A stretch of 64,000 nucleotides of DNA from Falsihalocynthiibacter arcticus (GCF_000812665.2 NZ_CP014327.1:3191501-3255500); one strand, 5' to 3'; positions 20,127 to 29,942 are shown, numbered from the stretch's first letter. The notes: a model not told the origin generated them from the letters alone. Program-made: numbers and translations.

Positions 20127-20711
20127 ATGGACGGCGATTTTCGAACTGAATTCACCCGTGAACCGGGAAAACTAAAACAGCATCCTGCATTGGTTTTGAA
20201 TGCGGATTATCGGCCTCTTTCTTATTATCCTTTGTCCCTGTGGCCATGGCAAGAAGCCATCAAGGCTGCCTACCTTGATCGCGTTGATATTGTTGCGGAA
20301 TATGACCATGTTGTGCATAGCCCGTCGATGGAAATTCGCGTGCCCTCGGTCGTGGTTTTAAAGGAATATGTCCGCCCGAAAGCGAGCGTTGCTTTCACTC
20401 GTTTTAACCTGTTTTTGCGGGATGAGTTTAAGTGCCAATATTGTGGCGCGCGTGGGGACCTTACGTTTGACCATGTGATTCCACGAGCGGCAGGCGGAAT
20501 CACCAGTTGGCAAAATGTTGTGGCGGCCTGTTCGCCCTGCAACCTGAAAAAGGGCAGTAAATCTTTGCGCCAGTCGACGATGCATCTCAGAAAAACGCCC
20601 TGTCAGCCAGAAGTGGCTCAAATGCAAAACACCGGCCGCAAATTCCCACCGAATTTCCTGCATGATAGCTGGATGGATTTTCTGTATTGGGACACCGAAT
20701 TAGACGCTTAA
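20127..20711 (+). CDS. HNH endonuclease family protein
   Basis: 194 residues with a C-terminal HNH domain held by two zinc pairs: CQYCG ... LTFDHVIPRAAGGITSWQNV ... ACSPCNLKKG. The N-terminal lead LNADYRPLSYYPLSLWPWQE is conserved in a widespread stand-alone group found as single copy in many alphaproteobacteria, so this is probably a housekeeping nuclease and not a phage or restriction gene. Convergent with the radical SAM gene, 7 bases apart. Confidence 0.92.
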   Translation: MDGDFRTEFTREPGKLKQHPALVLNADYRPLSYYPLSLWPWQEAIKAAYLDRVDIVAEYDHVVHSPSMEIRVPSVVVLKEYVRPKASVAFTRFNLFLRDEFKCQYCGARGDLTFDHVIPRAAGGITSWQNVVAACSPCNLKKGSKSLRQSTMHLRKTPCQPEVAQMQNTGRKFPPNFLHDSWMDFLYWDTELDA

Positions 20712-20718
20712 ACGCAGG

Positions 20719-21687
20719 TTAGCCCGAACAGCTTGCGCCACCAAGTACACAGAATTTCGCACAATGCGGATGGTTGAGCTGCACGCTTTTCTCGGACTGT
20801 TCTAGTGTTTCGCCGAGCTCAAATTCGGGCGAATAGGGCAGGAGTGTACAGGCCAAAACGGCAGGCTTTTCTGCCCCTCTGCGTTTCACAACCATGCGAG
20901 AGCTTGAGCACATCACACTGGTTGGTGATACGTTTAAGATATCCCAGCAAGCCATTGTAATTTCAGGAACTTCGACGTTTTCATCCATCTCGGGAAACAA
21001 AACACATTGAGAGGGGTTTTGGGCGTCGATGGCAAAACCATGCGCGAGGAAAAGGTCGCCGTATCCCGCGCGGGATTGCGCTTCGGTTTCGTCCCACATC
21101 ATGCGTCCCGCGCTGGCGATTTGCGCGTTTTGCTCGCTGAGCCATGCCATGCCCTCAAGGGTGCGCGTATATGCGCCGGCCCCGCGCACATCGTCATGGT
21201 TTTTCATGTCGTAGTGATCGAGGGAAATGCGAAATGTCAGCTTGTCTCTGTATTTGGAAACCAGCGATTTAATCCCTTGTTGCATCGCTGGCCGCATCAT
21301 CGGCTGCATCGCATTCGTCAGGACCAAAACCTCATACCCCGCGTCCAAGCTGCGGGTCAAAATCTCGATCATTTCTGGATTCATAAAGGGCTCGCCACCT
21401 GTGAATCCGATCTCGCGAGCGCCCCATTTGCGCGTGACCAGTTGCGCCAAGTACGCGCTCACCTCATCGGCTGAAATGTAAACCAATGCATCATTCTTGG
21501 GCGAACTGTCGATATAGCAGTTCACACAAGCAATGTTGCACAGCGTTCCCGTGTTAAACCAAAGAGTTTCCGGATTGGTGAGGGCAACCTGCGCACGATC
21601 GTCGCCTTTGGCGGTCACAAAAGGATCTTGAAATTTCCCAATGTTCGCGGTGTGGGTGGACGTAGCGTGTGTCGACTGATTTTTCAT
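20719..21687 (-). CDS. Radical SAM protein with extra C-terminal cysteine cluster
   Basis: 322 residues. The cluster motif CX3CX2C is in FNTGTLCNIACVNCYIDSS, followed by GFTGGEPFMNPEMIEIL and LTNAMQPMMRPAM of the radical SAM barrel. The C-terminus carries more cysteines (SVMCSSSR, AVLACTL, HPHCAKFCVLGGASCSG), which suggests an additional Fe-S cluster of the SPASM/Twitch kind. No substrate peptide or partner enzyme is adjacent, and the reaction is unknown. Confidence 0.88.
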   Translation of the reverse strand: MKNQSTHATSTHTANIGKFQDPFVTAKGDDRAQVALTNPETLWFNTGTLCNIACVNCYIDSSPKNDALVYISADEVSAYLAQLVTRKWGAREIGFTGGEPFMNPEMIEILTRSLDAGYEVLVLTNAMQPMMRPAMQQGIKSLVSKYRDKLTFRISLDHYDMKNHDDVRGAGAYTRTLEGMAWLSEQNAQIASAGRMMWDETEAQSRAGYGDLFLAHGFAIDAQNPSQCVLFPEMDENVEVPEITMACWDILNVSPTSVMCSSSRMVVKRRGAEKPAVLACTLLPYSPEFELGETLEQSEKSVQLNHPHCAKFCVLGGASCSG

Positions 21688-21832
21688 GGGGCAACTTTCC
21701 TGTTTTATTGACTGGTATCGAGTCCAACTTTGCGCGAAAAGCTAAAAGAAACAGCCTGACAGAGTTGTGATAGAATACTTGCGTGCTAGACTTGCGCGAA
21801 AAGGGGCGTTATTAGGTGCGGAAGGACAATAC

Positions 21833-21844
21833 GTTAGCGCTAAC
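21833..21844. promoter_or_regulatory. Candidate LacI-family operator upstream of zwf
   Basis: Perfect 12-bp palindrome GTTAGCGCTAAC, 53 bases before the zwf start, in an otherwise empty 210-base leader. The central CG with flanking TTAG/CTAA is the common shape of LacI-family sites, which often control sugar pathways. The regulator is not in this window. Confidence 0.55.
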
Positions 21845-21897
21845 AGAGCGGGGGGAACTCCCTGTTTTTTGAGCAATACAAACGAAATGAGGACCAA

Positions 21898-23352
21898 ATG
21901 GTTTCGCGCGTCATCCCAGTGGAAGATTTCGATTTAGTTATTTTTGGTGGCACGGGCGATCTTGCCCGGCGCAAAATTCTCCCGGGTCTTTATCGTCGCT
22001 ATAGGTCAGGGCAAATGCCCGAAGGGGCGCGGATTATTGGCGCAGCGCGTCAGGATCAGGATAGCGCGGTCTATCGTAAACTTATCGGTGCCGCGATCAA
22101 AGAGTTCGTACCCGAAAAATATCGTGATTCCAAATCGATAGCGGGTTTTCTGGAACTTATCTCTTATATTGTGATAGACGCACAGGGCGCCGGCGGCTGG
22201 AGTGATCTTAAAAAGCTGACCCGCAAAGACGTGGTGAAGGCGTTCTATTTTTCGGTCGCACCGAGTTTGTTTGGTGATTTGGCCGAGCGTTTGCACACGT
22301 ATAAAATCGCAGATAGCCAGAGTCGGATTGTGGTGGAAAAGCCATTTGGCCGCGATTTGGCCTCGGCGAAGGCGCTGAATGCTGTCTTGGCCGAGCATTT
22401 TGATGAAAGCCAGATTTACCGCATCGACCATTATTTGGGCAAAGAGACCGTTCAAAACCTCATGGCTGTTCGGTTTGGTAACATTTTGTTTGAGCCACTT
22501 TGGAACAGCCAATATGTCGATCACATTCAGATCACCGCTGCGGAAACCGTCGCCGTTGGCAGCCGCGGAGCTTATTACGATAAATCCGGTGCCATGCGGG
22601 ACATGGTTCAAAACCACTTGATGCAGCTTTTGTGTTTGATCGCAATGGAGCCGCCAAACGAGTTTGAGCCAGACGCCGTGCGCGACGAAAAACTCAAGGT
22701 TATCCGCGCGCTCGACCCTGTCAATTCGAGTGACATCGTGCGCGGGCGCTACGAGGCCAACAAGGACGGTCCGTCCTATCTTGAGGAATCGGGAAATCCG
22801 GATAGCAGTACCGAGAGTTTTATCGCCATGAAGGTGAATATTTCCAATTGGCGTTGGAAGGGTACACCGATTTATCTGCGGACGGGCAAACGCTTGCGGG
22901 CGCGCACCAGTGAAATCGCCGTTGTTTTCAAAGACCCACCACATTCTATTTTCGGCAAACAAGAAGGGCGTCGCGGCAATGTTTTGGCGATCCGCCTTCA
23001 GCCAAACGAGGGCATGACCCTGCGTGTGACCATCAAAGAACCTGGTCCCGGCGGCATGCGTTTGATGGAAGTGCCCCTCGATATGAGCTTCGCCGACGCG
23101 CTTGGTGCCGATGCAGAAGATACGCCCGATGCCTATGAGCGGCTGATTATGGACGTGATCCGTGGCAACCAAACCCTCTTTATGCGCGGCGATGAAGTTG
23201 AAGCAGCTTGGGCGTGGACAGACCCGATCATCAACGAATGGCAGGAGCGTGGGGACATGCCAAAATCCTATGATTCCGGAAGCTCGGGGCCTGAAGATGC
23301 TTTAATGTTGTTACATAAAGACGGGCGTCGCTGGAGAGAGATTAAAGAATGA
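21898..23352 (+). CDS. zwf: Glucose-6-phosphate 1-dehydrogenase
   Basis: Oxidises glucose-6-phosphate to 6-phosphogluconolactone, feeding the Entner-Doudoroff and pentose phosphate routes. The product has 484 residues with coenzyme site DLVIFGGTGDLARRKILPGL, active-site RIDHYLGKETVQNLMAVRF, and EKPFGRDLASA. Overlaps pgl by 4 bases. A LacI-type palindrome lies upstream. Confidence 0.98.
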   Translation: MVSRVIPVEDFDLVIFGGTGDLARRKILPGLYRRYRSGQMPEGARIIGAARQDQDSAVYRKLIGAAIKEFVPEKYRDSKSIAGFLELISYIVIDAQGAGGWSDLKKLTRKDVVKAFYFSVAPSLFGDLAERLHTYKIADSQSRIVVEKPFGRDLASAKALNAVLAEHFDESQIYRIDHYLGKETVQNLMAVRFGNILFEPLWNSQYVDHIQITAAETVAVGSRGAYYDKSGAMRDMVQNHLMQLLCLIAMEPPNEFEPDAVRDEKLKVIRALDPVNSSDIVRGRYEANKDGPSYLEESGNPDSSTESFIAMKVNISNWRWKGTPIYLRTGKRLRARTSEIAVVFKDPPHSIFGKQEGRRGNVLAIRLQPNEGMTLRVTIKEPGPGGMRLMEVPLDMSFADALGADAEDTPDAYERLIMDVIRGNQTLFMRGDEVEAAWAWTDPIINEWQERGDMPKSYDSGSSGPEDALMLLHKDGRRWREIKE

Positions 23353-24023
23353 AGTTTGTCGAATATTCCTCACGCGAGGCCTTAATGACGGGCCTTGCGT
23401 CGCACATCGCACAAGAGCTTACGGCCGAGATTGCGGAGACAGGATCAGCGGCGCTCGCTGTCCCAGGTGGTTCGACGCCGGGTCCAATATTTGACGCACT
23501 TTCTCAGGTGGATTTGCCGTGGGAAAAGGTCTCGGTTCTGCTTGGGGACGAACGTTGGGTTCCCGAGACGAGTGAGCGCTCAAACACGGCTCTTTTGCGT
23601 CGTCGGTTGTTGCAAAACAAAGCTGCAAGGGCAACACTTTTGCCGCTTTATGCTCCCGCAGATCGGCCTGAGGATCGCCTTAACGAACTTTCCCAAGCTA
23701 TTGAAAATGTACTCCCTTTATCTGTTTGCGTGATGGGGATGGGCGCGGACATGCATACGGTGAGTATTTTCCCTGAAGCGGATCTATTGGCCGAGGCGTT
23801 TGCCGCTGATGCCCCGGTCCTTTTACCGATGCGCGCCCCCGGTGCTCCCGAACCACGGATCACCCTAACGGCCCGTGTTTTGGCTGGATCAAAGCACCGT
23901 CATATCCTGATTACGGGCGCGGAAAAGCGGGCGGCGCTTGAACGTGCCATTCTTATTAATGACCCCATGAAAGCGCCAATCTGCGCGGTTTTATCTGGGG
24001 CCACAATCCATTGGGCGGACTAA
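23349..24023 (+). CDS. pgl: 6-phosphogluconolactonase
   Basis: Hydrolyses the lactone made by Zwf. The product has 224 residues with the family's [38 protein letters not shown], and [13 protein letters not shown] (usually GMGxDGHTASLFP) motifs. The last is slightly divergent at GAD-M, but histidine is kept. Overlaps zwf by 4 bases; pgi starts one base after its stop. Confidence 0.95.
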   Translation: MKFVEYSSREALMTGLASHIAQELTAEIAETGSAALAVPGGSTPGPIFDALSQVDLPWEKVSVLLGDERWVPETSERSNTALLRRRLLQNKAARATLLPLYAPADRPEDRLNELSQAIENVLPLSVCVMGMGADMHTVSIFPEADLLAEAFAADAPVLLPMRAPGAPEPRITLTARVLAGSKHRHILITGAEKRAALERAILINDPMKAPICAVLSGATIHWAD

Positions 24024-24024
24024 A

Positions 24025-25647
24025 ATGACTGTTGATTTTTCGGACCTTCAGACTCAGGCCAAAGCGGTAAAGTCCCGCCGAATTACGGATTTGTTTACTC
24101 AAGATCCTAAGCGCGCGCAGGAATTCTCGACCCGAATTCCGTCGGACGGCGGCGAGATGTTGTTTGATTTTTCAAAAACCAACATTGATGCGGCAACGAT
24201 GGAAATGCTGTTGGCGCTTGCCCGAAACGCCAATCTTCCGGAACGTCGTTCGGCGATGTTCACAGGCGAAGCAATCAACGAAACAGAGGGGCGCGCGGTT
24301 TTGCACACGGCCCTGCGCAATCTTGCCAATCGGCCAATTTATGTGAACGATGAAAACGTAATGCCGGGGGTCCTTGCAACTCTTGCGCGGATGGAAGCCT
24401 TTGCGTCGGATGTTCGCAGGGGAACGTTTCAAGGGCAGGGCGGCAAAATCACCGACGTCATTAATATTGGCATCGGCGGCAGCGATTTAGGTCCCGTCAT
24501 GGCGACGATTGCGATGGCCCCATTTCACGATGGCCCGCGAATTCATTATGTTTCAAACGTTGATGGTGCACATATTTCTGATGTCCTAGAAGGACTTAAC
24601 GCTGAAACCACGCTGGTTCTTGTGGCGTCAAAAACCTTTACAACCATCGAAACCATGACAAATGCCCAAACCGCACGAGATTGGATGGCGAAAACGGTAA
24701 GCGATTCCGCTGCACAATTTGCGGCCTTGAGCTCGGCTGAAGAAAAAACCGGTGCTTTTGGTATTCCGCCCAACCGCGTGTTTGGTTTTGAGGACTGGGT
24801 TGGCGGTCGGTATTCCATTTGGGGTCCAATTGGTTTGCCGCTCATGATTGCCATTGGCGCCGACAATTTCCATGAGTTTCTCTCGGGAGCCGAGGCGATG
24901 GATCGCCACTTCTGCGAGGCGGATTTGGCAGAAAACCTGCCCGTTCTATTGGCTTTGGTCGGGATTTGGCACAATCAAGGCTGTGGGTACGCGACCCGCG
25001 CGGTTTTGCCTTATGAGCAGCGATTGCTCCGCCTTCCTGCCTACCTTCAACAGTTGGAAATGGAGAGCAACGGCAAATCCGTTGCGATGGATGGTTCGCG
25101 TCTTGATGCGCCGTCGGGACCTGTTGTTTGGGGCGAGCCAGGCACCAACGGACAGCACGCATTTTACCAACTTATCCACCAAGGCACACGCGTGATCCCT
25201 TGCGAATTTATGGCGGGAAAACATGGGTTTGAGCCAGAGTTGGCCCATCAACATCGCCTGTTGATGGCGAATTGTCTTGCTCAGTCTGAAGCGCTTATGA
25301 TTGGGCGCTCGTTTAACGAAGCAAAGGCCCTTATGACAGTAAAAGGCCTTACGGGAACGGAGAGGGATCGCCAAGCGCGCCATCGTGTGTTTGACGGCAA
25401 TCGTCCTAGCACGACGTTGATTTATCCTAAGCTTACCCCTTGTGTCTTGGGCCAAATCATCGCGCTCTATGAACATCGTGTGTTTGTAGAAGGCGTGATT
25501 CTGGGGTTAAATTCGTTCGATCAATGGGGGGTTGAGTTGGGCAAAGAATTGGCCGTTGCCCTTGAGCCGATCGTTGCCGGTCGCGAACCTGCTGACTCTA
25601 AGGACGGGTCAACCCAGATGTTAGTCCAGTTTATTTTAGCGGATTAA
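24025..25647 (+). CDS. pgi: Glucose-6-phosphate isomerase
   Basis: Interconverts glucose-6-phosphate and fructose-6-phosphate. The product has 540 residues with both family signatures: [21 protein letters not shown] and the C-terminal [20 protein letters not shown]. Catalytic residues are in [17 protein letters not shown] and [16 protein letters not shown]. Third gene of the zwf-pgl-pgi operon, which lets this organism send both glucose and triose-derived fructose-6-phosphate into the oxidative route. Confidence 0.98.
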   Translation: MTVDFSDLQTQAKAVKSRRITDLFTQDPKRAQEFSTRIPSDGGEMLFDFSKTNIDAATMEMLLALARNANLPERRSAMFTGEAINETEGRAVLHTALRNLANRPIYVNDENVMPGVLATLARMEAFASDVRRGTFQGQGGKITDVINIGIGGSDLGPVMATIAMAPFHDGPRIHYVSNVDGAHISDVLEGLNAETTLVLVASKTFTTIETMTNAQTARDWMAKTVSDSAAQFAALSSAEEKTGAFGIPPNRVFGFEDWVGGRYSIWGPIGLPLMIAIGADNFHEFLSGAEAMDRHFCEADLAENLPVLLALVGIWHNQGCGYATRAVLPYEQRLLRLPAYLQQLEMESNGKSVAMDGSRLDAPSGPVVWGEPGTNGQHAFYQLIHQGTRVIPCEFMAGKHGFEPELAHQHRLLMANCLAQSEALMIGRSFNEAKALMTVKGLTGTERDRQARHRVFDGNRPSTTLIYPKLTPCVLGQIIALYEHRVFVEGVILGLNSFDQWGVELGKELAVALEPIVAGREPADSKDGSTQMLVQFILAD

Positions 25648-25654
25648 TGCCCGT

Positions 25655-26722
25655 CTAGGATAATTGAACAATCAGATACCAGCCGCCAAACAAAAGAATA
25701 GGGAACACCAAACGGGAAGCTCTGTCGAGAGTGACGGCCGAAGTCTCACGGTCCTTTATAACAAGTAGACCTGTAACAAGGGCTTCGACAATCGAAAGAA
25801 AGATCAGGAATATCGCCCAAATCAACGCCTTGTCCAAAATGGTGAGATACCCCAACTCGGGCAAATCGTTGGCGACAGAGAGGTTGAAGGCAATCGACGT
25901 GAGCATTGATGTCGCCCCAAGGCCGATTTGGAATTCGAACCGACTTGGCGGAATCCAGAAAATTACCCACGACATGAAAACGACGAACATCAGCAAAAGC
26001 ATGACTCGGTAAAGATAATAGTCCGGATTTCGGTCGGCGTTAATGGTGAGTGTGATGGTGCTCAAGTCTTCGCCAGATTTGTGAACGCGAGAAGTGCCGG
26101 CCGCAATTTCAACGCCGCTCACATTCCATCCTTCGATATTGAGTTTGTCAGATATCCACGTTTTTTCGGCATTTGCGGTTAGGACGACATTAGCTGCATC
26201 GGTCAAATGAGTGGCAAATTGAATTTTAAATCCATGTTTATCAAAGGGAAAACGGTGGAGCTCATGATAGCTCAAGACGTCGCCTGTATAGCGTTGTTGG
26301 TAGTAAACTTGCCCGCCTTCACCGACCGAAACTTGGTTTAAAGCGTTTTGGTTCAGAGCGCGCAAATTGGAGGAATTCAAGAGGGCAATGCGTGGAAACC
26401 ACACTTCAGTTTTGCCCAGTCGACACCCATCGTAGTTATCAAGACGTGAATCCAACCAAGTATAGGTCACAAATAAATCAACGTCCATCTGTTGGTCCAC
26501 GTCGTTCACGCCGAGAAAATCAGCGACGATAATGGAGACGTCTACTTTGGTTGGTCCGTTGCCGTTGTTGGGATGCACGCCCGTATGCATGTTGAACAAT
26601 CGACATTCATTTTCCGTTTTATCCAAAACGACTTCGGCCTGCTGGGCCAGTACGGAGCCAGACGTGGCGCTCCAAAAGAGTCCGAGCACGGCCAAAAAAT
26701 GCATCAGACGTTTCAGTTCCAT
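25655..26722 (-). CDS. Bacterial pentameric ligand-gated ion channel (Cys-loop receptor family)
   Basis: 355 residues with a signal peptide (cut near VLAQQ), an extracellular beta-sandwich ligand-binding domain and four membrane helices, the GLIC/ELIC layout. Family marks in the outer domain are VDVSIIVADFLGVNDVDQQM, VTYTWLDSRLD, EVWFPRIALLNSSN and the FPFDKHGFKIQF loop that takes the place of the eukaryotic Cys-loop. M1 begins YYLYRVMLLLMFVVFMSWVI, and the pore helix M2 lies in GLGATSMLTSIAFNLSVAND. Ligand unknown. Convergent with pgi, 7 bases apart, with no obvious partner gene. Confidence 0.9.
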   Translation of the reverse strand: MELKRLMHFLAVLGLFWSATSGSVLAQQAEVVLDKTENECRLFNMHTGVHPNNGNGPTKVDVSIIVADFLGVNDVDQQMDVDLFVTYTWLDSRLDNYDGCRLGKTEVWFPRIALLNSSNLRALNQNALNQVSVGEGGQVYYQQRYTGDVLSYHELHRFPFDKHGFKIQFATHLTDAANVVLTANAEKTWISDKLNIEGWNVSGVEIAAGTSRVHKSGEDLSTITLTINADRNPDYYLYRVMLLLMFVVFMSWVIFWIPPSRFEFQIGLGATSMLTSIAFNLSVANDLPELGYLTILDKALIWAIFLIFLSIVEALVTGLLVIKDRETSAVTLDRASRLVFPILLFGGWYLIVQLS

Positions 26723-26923
26723 GTCCCCCGTAAGGCCGCGTAGCCGCAGATGGTTAATGCTTTGCGTAAATTACAGTGAAGTTGTTTATGAAGACCTGTC
26801 AATCTCTGACATGCAACTACATGGTTTCAGTTGAAAATAAGTGCTCAATCACGCTTAACTGGCGCGGAGGGTTTTGGCCGCTCACTAGATGTTGAATTTT
26901 AAGATTTGAAAAAGAGATAGTGC

Positions 26924-28780
26924 ATGACACATACAAAACTGGTTCTGAACGCTTTCACCGTGGCGCGCAGCTATCTTAAATCCCTTTTCGCAGTACATAT
27001 GACGTTTCAATTGCTCGGCGCTGCTGTAATTGGTCCGGTGTTTGGCATTATTTTTGCGCTTGCCATTCAATTTTCCAACCAAAAAGCACTTACCGACATG
27101 GATATCGCAGCGTTCGTTTTGTCCCCAATTGGATTTATTATCTCGATTGTTGTTTTCAGCTTCGTGCTTGCGGCGGTTGTCCTCGACTTTACGGCTACGA
27201 GTTTCGTTTTGTTCACAAAAACGACGCATCCAGTTGTCGCGGTTCAAAGAAGCTTCGGTTTTGTCTTGTCCAATTTTTTCAGGCTCGTTTGGTTTTGTAA
27301 CGGGCTTGTTTTGAGGGTTTTTGTCATTGTCACACCATTTCTGGTGGTTGCCGCTGGGATCGGCCTCAACAAACTCACTGAATTTGACATCAATTATTAC
27401 CTTACCTATTGGCCACCCGAGTTCATCCGTGCGGTGGGGATGATCGCCGTATTGCTTGTTATTATGGTGGGGATTCTGTTGTTTTTTCTTTCTGGCTGGG
27501 CGATTGCATTGCATCTTTATCTCGCACGCGACCTCAAAGTAGGGCTGGCGTTTAAAGAAAGTCGCCGATTGTTGGCTGGAAAGCGGTTCGGTCTCGTCGT
27601 CAATATCGCCCTTTGGGCACTGATCCGTTTTGCAATCCTCACGGTAATTGCGTTGATCTTCACCAAACTGACGTCCGTTTTACTGGATCATGCGGCGATA
27701 AATCTACGTTTAATGGTTGGCGTTCTGCTGCTCGAATTCTTAGTTTGGGGAGGCGTTTATATGGTTGCCTCAGCGTTCGCGAATGGGGCCTTGGCCGAAA
27801 TACTCTTGCGCACTTATTCCAAGGCCACAAAGACCGCTTTTAGCGAGGCTATCGGTGAAAATACCGTGGAGGTCACTTTTAAAAAGCCTCTTTGGGCGAT
27901 ACTCGCTGGCGCCGTTGGGGTGGTGACTTTGGGAGTATTCCTCACAGGCGCTATGCTTGAGAAATTCGATAAAACTTCGCAAGTGGAGATTATTGCCCAT
28001 CGTGGGGCTGCGAATTTACGTCCGGAAAACACAATGGCCGCCGTTGAAAAGGCGCTGGAGGATGGTACCGATTGGGTTGAAATCGACGTGCAGGAATCCG
28101 CCGAGGGAGAATTGATCATCGCCCACGATTCCGATTTTATGAAGCTTGCGAACCAGCCAATTAAAACATGGGAGGTCTCGCGCACGGAATTGGATGCGAT
28201 AGATATCGGGAGTTGGTTTGATGCCCAATATGCTGATGAACGCACCCCCTTGCTGCGGGATGTGCTGCAGGCCGCTAAAGGGCGGGCAAAAGTGGTCATC
28301 GAGCTGAAATATTATGGCCATGATGTGGATATTGAAGCCGAAGTTATTCGGATCGTCGAAGAGGAAGGTATGGCAGAGCAGGTGTCGCTTATGTCGTTGA
28401 AATACCCTGCAGTTTTGAAGCTTAAGGCAATGCGTCCCTCGTGGACTGTTGGTGTGTTGGCCGCAAAGTCTGTGGGGAATGTCGCCCGTTTGGAGGCCGA
28501 TTTTCTAGCTTTGAACGCGGGACAAATCTCACGACAACTCATTCGTCGGGCACATGCGCAAGGCAAGGATGTGTATGCATGGACGGTTGATGATCCCGTG
28601 CAAATGTCAAGTTTGATCACGATGGGGGTGGATGGCCTGATCACGAATGATCCCGCACTCGCGCGCCGCGTTTTGGAATATAACAACGACCTCACGGCTG
28701 CGGAACGTTTGGTGCTGTGGGTTGCGGACTTTATCCAGTTGTCCCCGTTGAATTTGATCGCTGATAGCACAGATGCGTAA
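26924..28780 (+). CDS. Membrane-anchored glycerophosphodiester phosphodiesterase
   Basis: 618 residues. The N-terminal half is a multi-helix membrane domain of the GDPD-membrane type (about six hydrophobic segments up to residue 345). The C-terminal half is a GDPD barrel: IIAHRGAANLRPENTMAAVE, WVEIDVQESAEGELIIAHD, and VYAWTVDDPVQMSSLITMGVDGLITNDP. Those contain the catalytic His-Arg, Glu-Asp and His residues. It would split glycerophosphodiesters into alcohol and glycerol-3-phosphate. The following PLA2-like gene overlaps it by 8 bases, which suggests a joint role in phospholipid turnover. Confidence 0.92.
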   Translation: MTHTKLVLNAFTVARSYLKSLFAVHMTFQLLGAAVIGPVFGIIFALAIQFSNQKALTDMDIAAFVLSPIGFIISIVVFSFVLAAVVLDFTATSFVLFTKTTHPVVAVQRSFGFVLSNFFRLVWFCNGLVLRVFVIVTPFLVVAAGIGLNKLTEFDINYYLTYWPPEFIRAVGMIAVLLVIMVGILLFFLSGWAIALHLYLARDLKVGLAFKESRRLLAGKRFGLVVNIALWALIRFAILTVIALIFTKLTSVLLDHAAINLRLMVGVLLLEFLVWGGVYMVASAFANGALAEILLRTYSKATKTAFSEAIGENTVEVTFKKPLWAILAGAVGVVTLGVFLTGAMLEKFDKTSQVEIIAHRGAANLRPENTMAAVEKALEDGTDWVEIDVQESAEGELIIAHDSDFMKLANQPIKTWEVSRTELDAIDIGSWFDAQYADERTPLLRDVLQAAKGRAKVVIELKYYGHDVDIEAEVIRIVEEEGMAEQVSLMSLKYPAVLKLKAMRPSWTVGVLAAKSVGNVARLEADFLALNAGQISRQLIRRAHAQGKDVYAWTVDDPVQMSSLITMGVDGLITNDPALARRVLEYNNDLTAAERLVLWVADFIQLSPLNLIADSTDA

Positions 28781-29348
28781 ATCTGTTTTGGTTGCTTGGC
28801 TGTTTTGCATCGGGGTTCCAGTCGTTGCAGAACAATCTAACCAACCTGAGAGCACTTGGGAGGAGGTCGGTCGGTGGATTGAAACGCCGCACCACGAAAA
28901 ACTGCTACGGCTTAGAAGGGACCCAGCGACGTCGATCGCGCCTTTCACAACCGACGGGTGTAGTGGCGGGATGTCGGCGGCATGGACGCCGGTAGCCCAG
29001 ATTATACCAGGGTTCGCTGAAAACTATTCAGAATCGCCGCCGTGGGAGGCGTGTTGTGTGGTCCATGACCAAGCTTATTACAATGCGGGCGAAACACAGA
29101 CCGCGCTTGAAAGCTACAATGCGCGTTTGAATGCGGATGAAGCATTGATGCAGTGTGTATTGCAGGACGGCGTTCAGCGACGCGACACTCTCGCCGAAGA
29201 GTTTTCAATCGACACAAGCGTCGTTGATCAAGCCTACACCTTAATCGCCAATGGAATGTACCAAGCGGTTCGTTTGGGCGGCGGCCCCTGCAGCGGATTG
29301 TCGTGGCGGTGGGGATACGGTTATCCATCTTGCCTCTGGAGCAATTAG
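28773..29348 (+). CDS. Secreted phospholipase A2-like protein
   Basis: 191 residues with a signal peptide (cut near VVAEQ). It carries the arrangement of secreted PLA2 enzymes: FTTDGCSGGMS (calcium-loop-like) and then the helix WEACCVVHDQAYYNAGE, with the CCxxHD catalytic pattern and a second conserved Asp in RLNADEALMQCV. The C-terminal part, rich in aromatic residues and Cys (GGGPCSGLSWRWGYGYPSC), is not one I recognise. It starts inside the end of the GDPD gene, so the pair would deacylate phospholipids and then cut the head group. The activity is inferred from motifs. Confidence 0.72.
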   Translation: MRKSVLVAWLFCIGVPVVAEQSNQPESTWEEVGRWIETPHHEKLLRLRRDPATSIAPFTTDGCSGGMSAAWTPVAQIIPGFAENYSESPPWEACCVVHDQAYYNAGETQTALESYNARLNADEALMQCVLQDGVQRRDTLAEEFSIDTSVVDQAYTLIANGMYQAVRLGGGPCSGLSWRWGYGYPSCLWSN

Positions 29349-29412
29349 CAGTACGTCCAGCGCTCCTCAAGTAAGAAGTTATGCCCTTTGAACGGATGAC
29401 GCGTTGAGGTGG

Positions 29413-29942
29413 TTAAAACAACTCCACATCATTCGCCGGAGCGGCAACAACAACTTGTTCAACGGGTGACGTTCCAACAATTTTTTGTAAAACGCGACCG
29501 CTTGAAGGCCAAAATTGAATACGACGTGCCATGGTGCCCCAAGGTTTTTGGCCTCGCAAAGAATTCCCTCTCCCCGAAGAAATTCTTGGGCGAAAACAGC
29601 ATTTCGCTCGCCGATATTCGACAATCCAGCGACCATCCGCGCGCCGCCAAAAAGTTTTGCCCGAATGCGCGATTTTACAGCGCCGGATTTGATCATCGCG
29701 TTTATCAAAACTTCCATAGCGTGGACCCCATGCATTTGTGAAATCGATGTTGTCGAGAGATCTTGGGGCAATAATATATGGTTCATTCCGCCAACTGCGG
29801 CCTGTTCATCCCAAAGGCAGGTCGCGACACATGATCCCAAAACCGTTGAAATCAGGACGTTTTCGGCCGACGAAACAGCGTGTTCACCCTGTGAAATATT
29901 AATCACATTCTGAAATGCATCGTTCCTTACGTCCGCGTTCAT
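29413..29942 (-). pseudogene. cheD: Chemoreceptor glutamine deamidase CheD, frameshifted by one base
   Basis: Deamidates glutamines on chemoreceptors. The N-terminal part has the catalytic Cys and His in VLISTVLGSCVATCLWD and GGMNHILLPQ. At a plus-strand C4 run (29537-29540) the apparent reading goes off into an unrelated tail. One frame over, it continues GTMARRIQFWPSSGRVLQKI, the true CheD C-terminus, to a stop at 29413-29415. Length is 2 modulo 3; one added G gives NLGGTMARR and 176 residues. No other chemotaxis gene is nearby. Confidence 0.88.

Noticed and set aside
22006-23172. 388-codon open frame on the minus strand inside zwf
   Set aside because: It is fully antisense to zwf, has no family match and no ribosome site; zwf is certain from its motifs.
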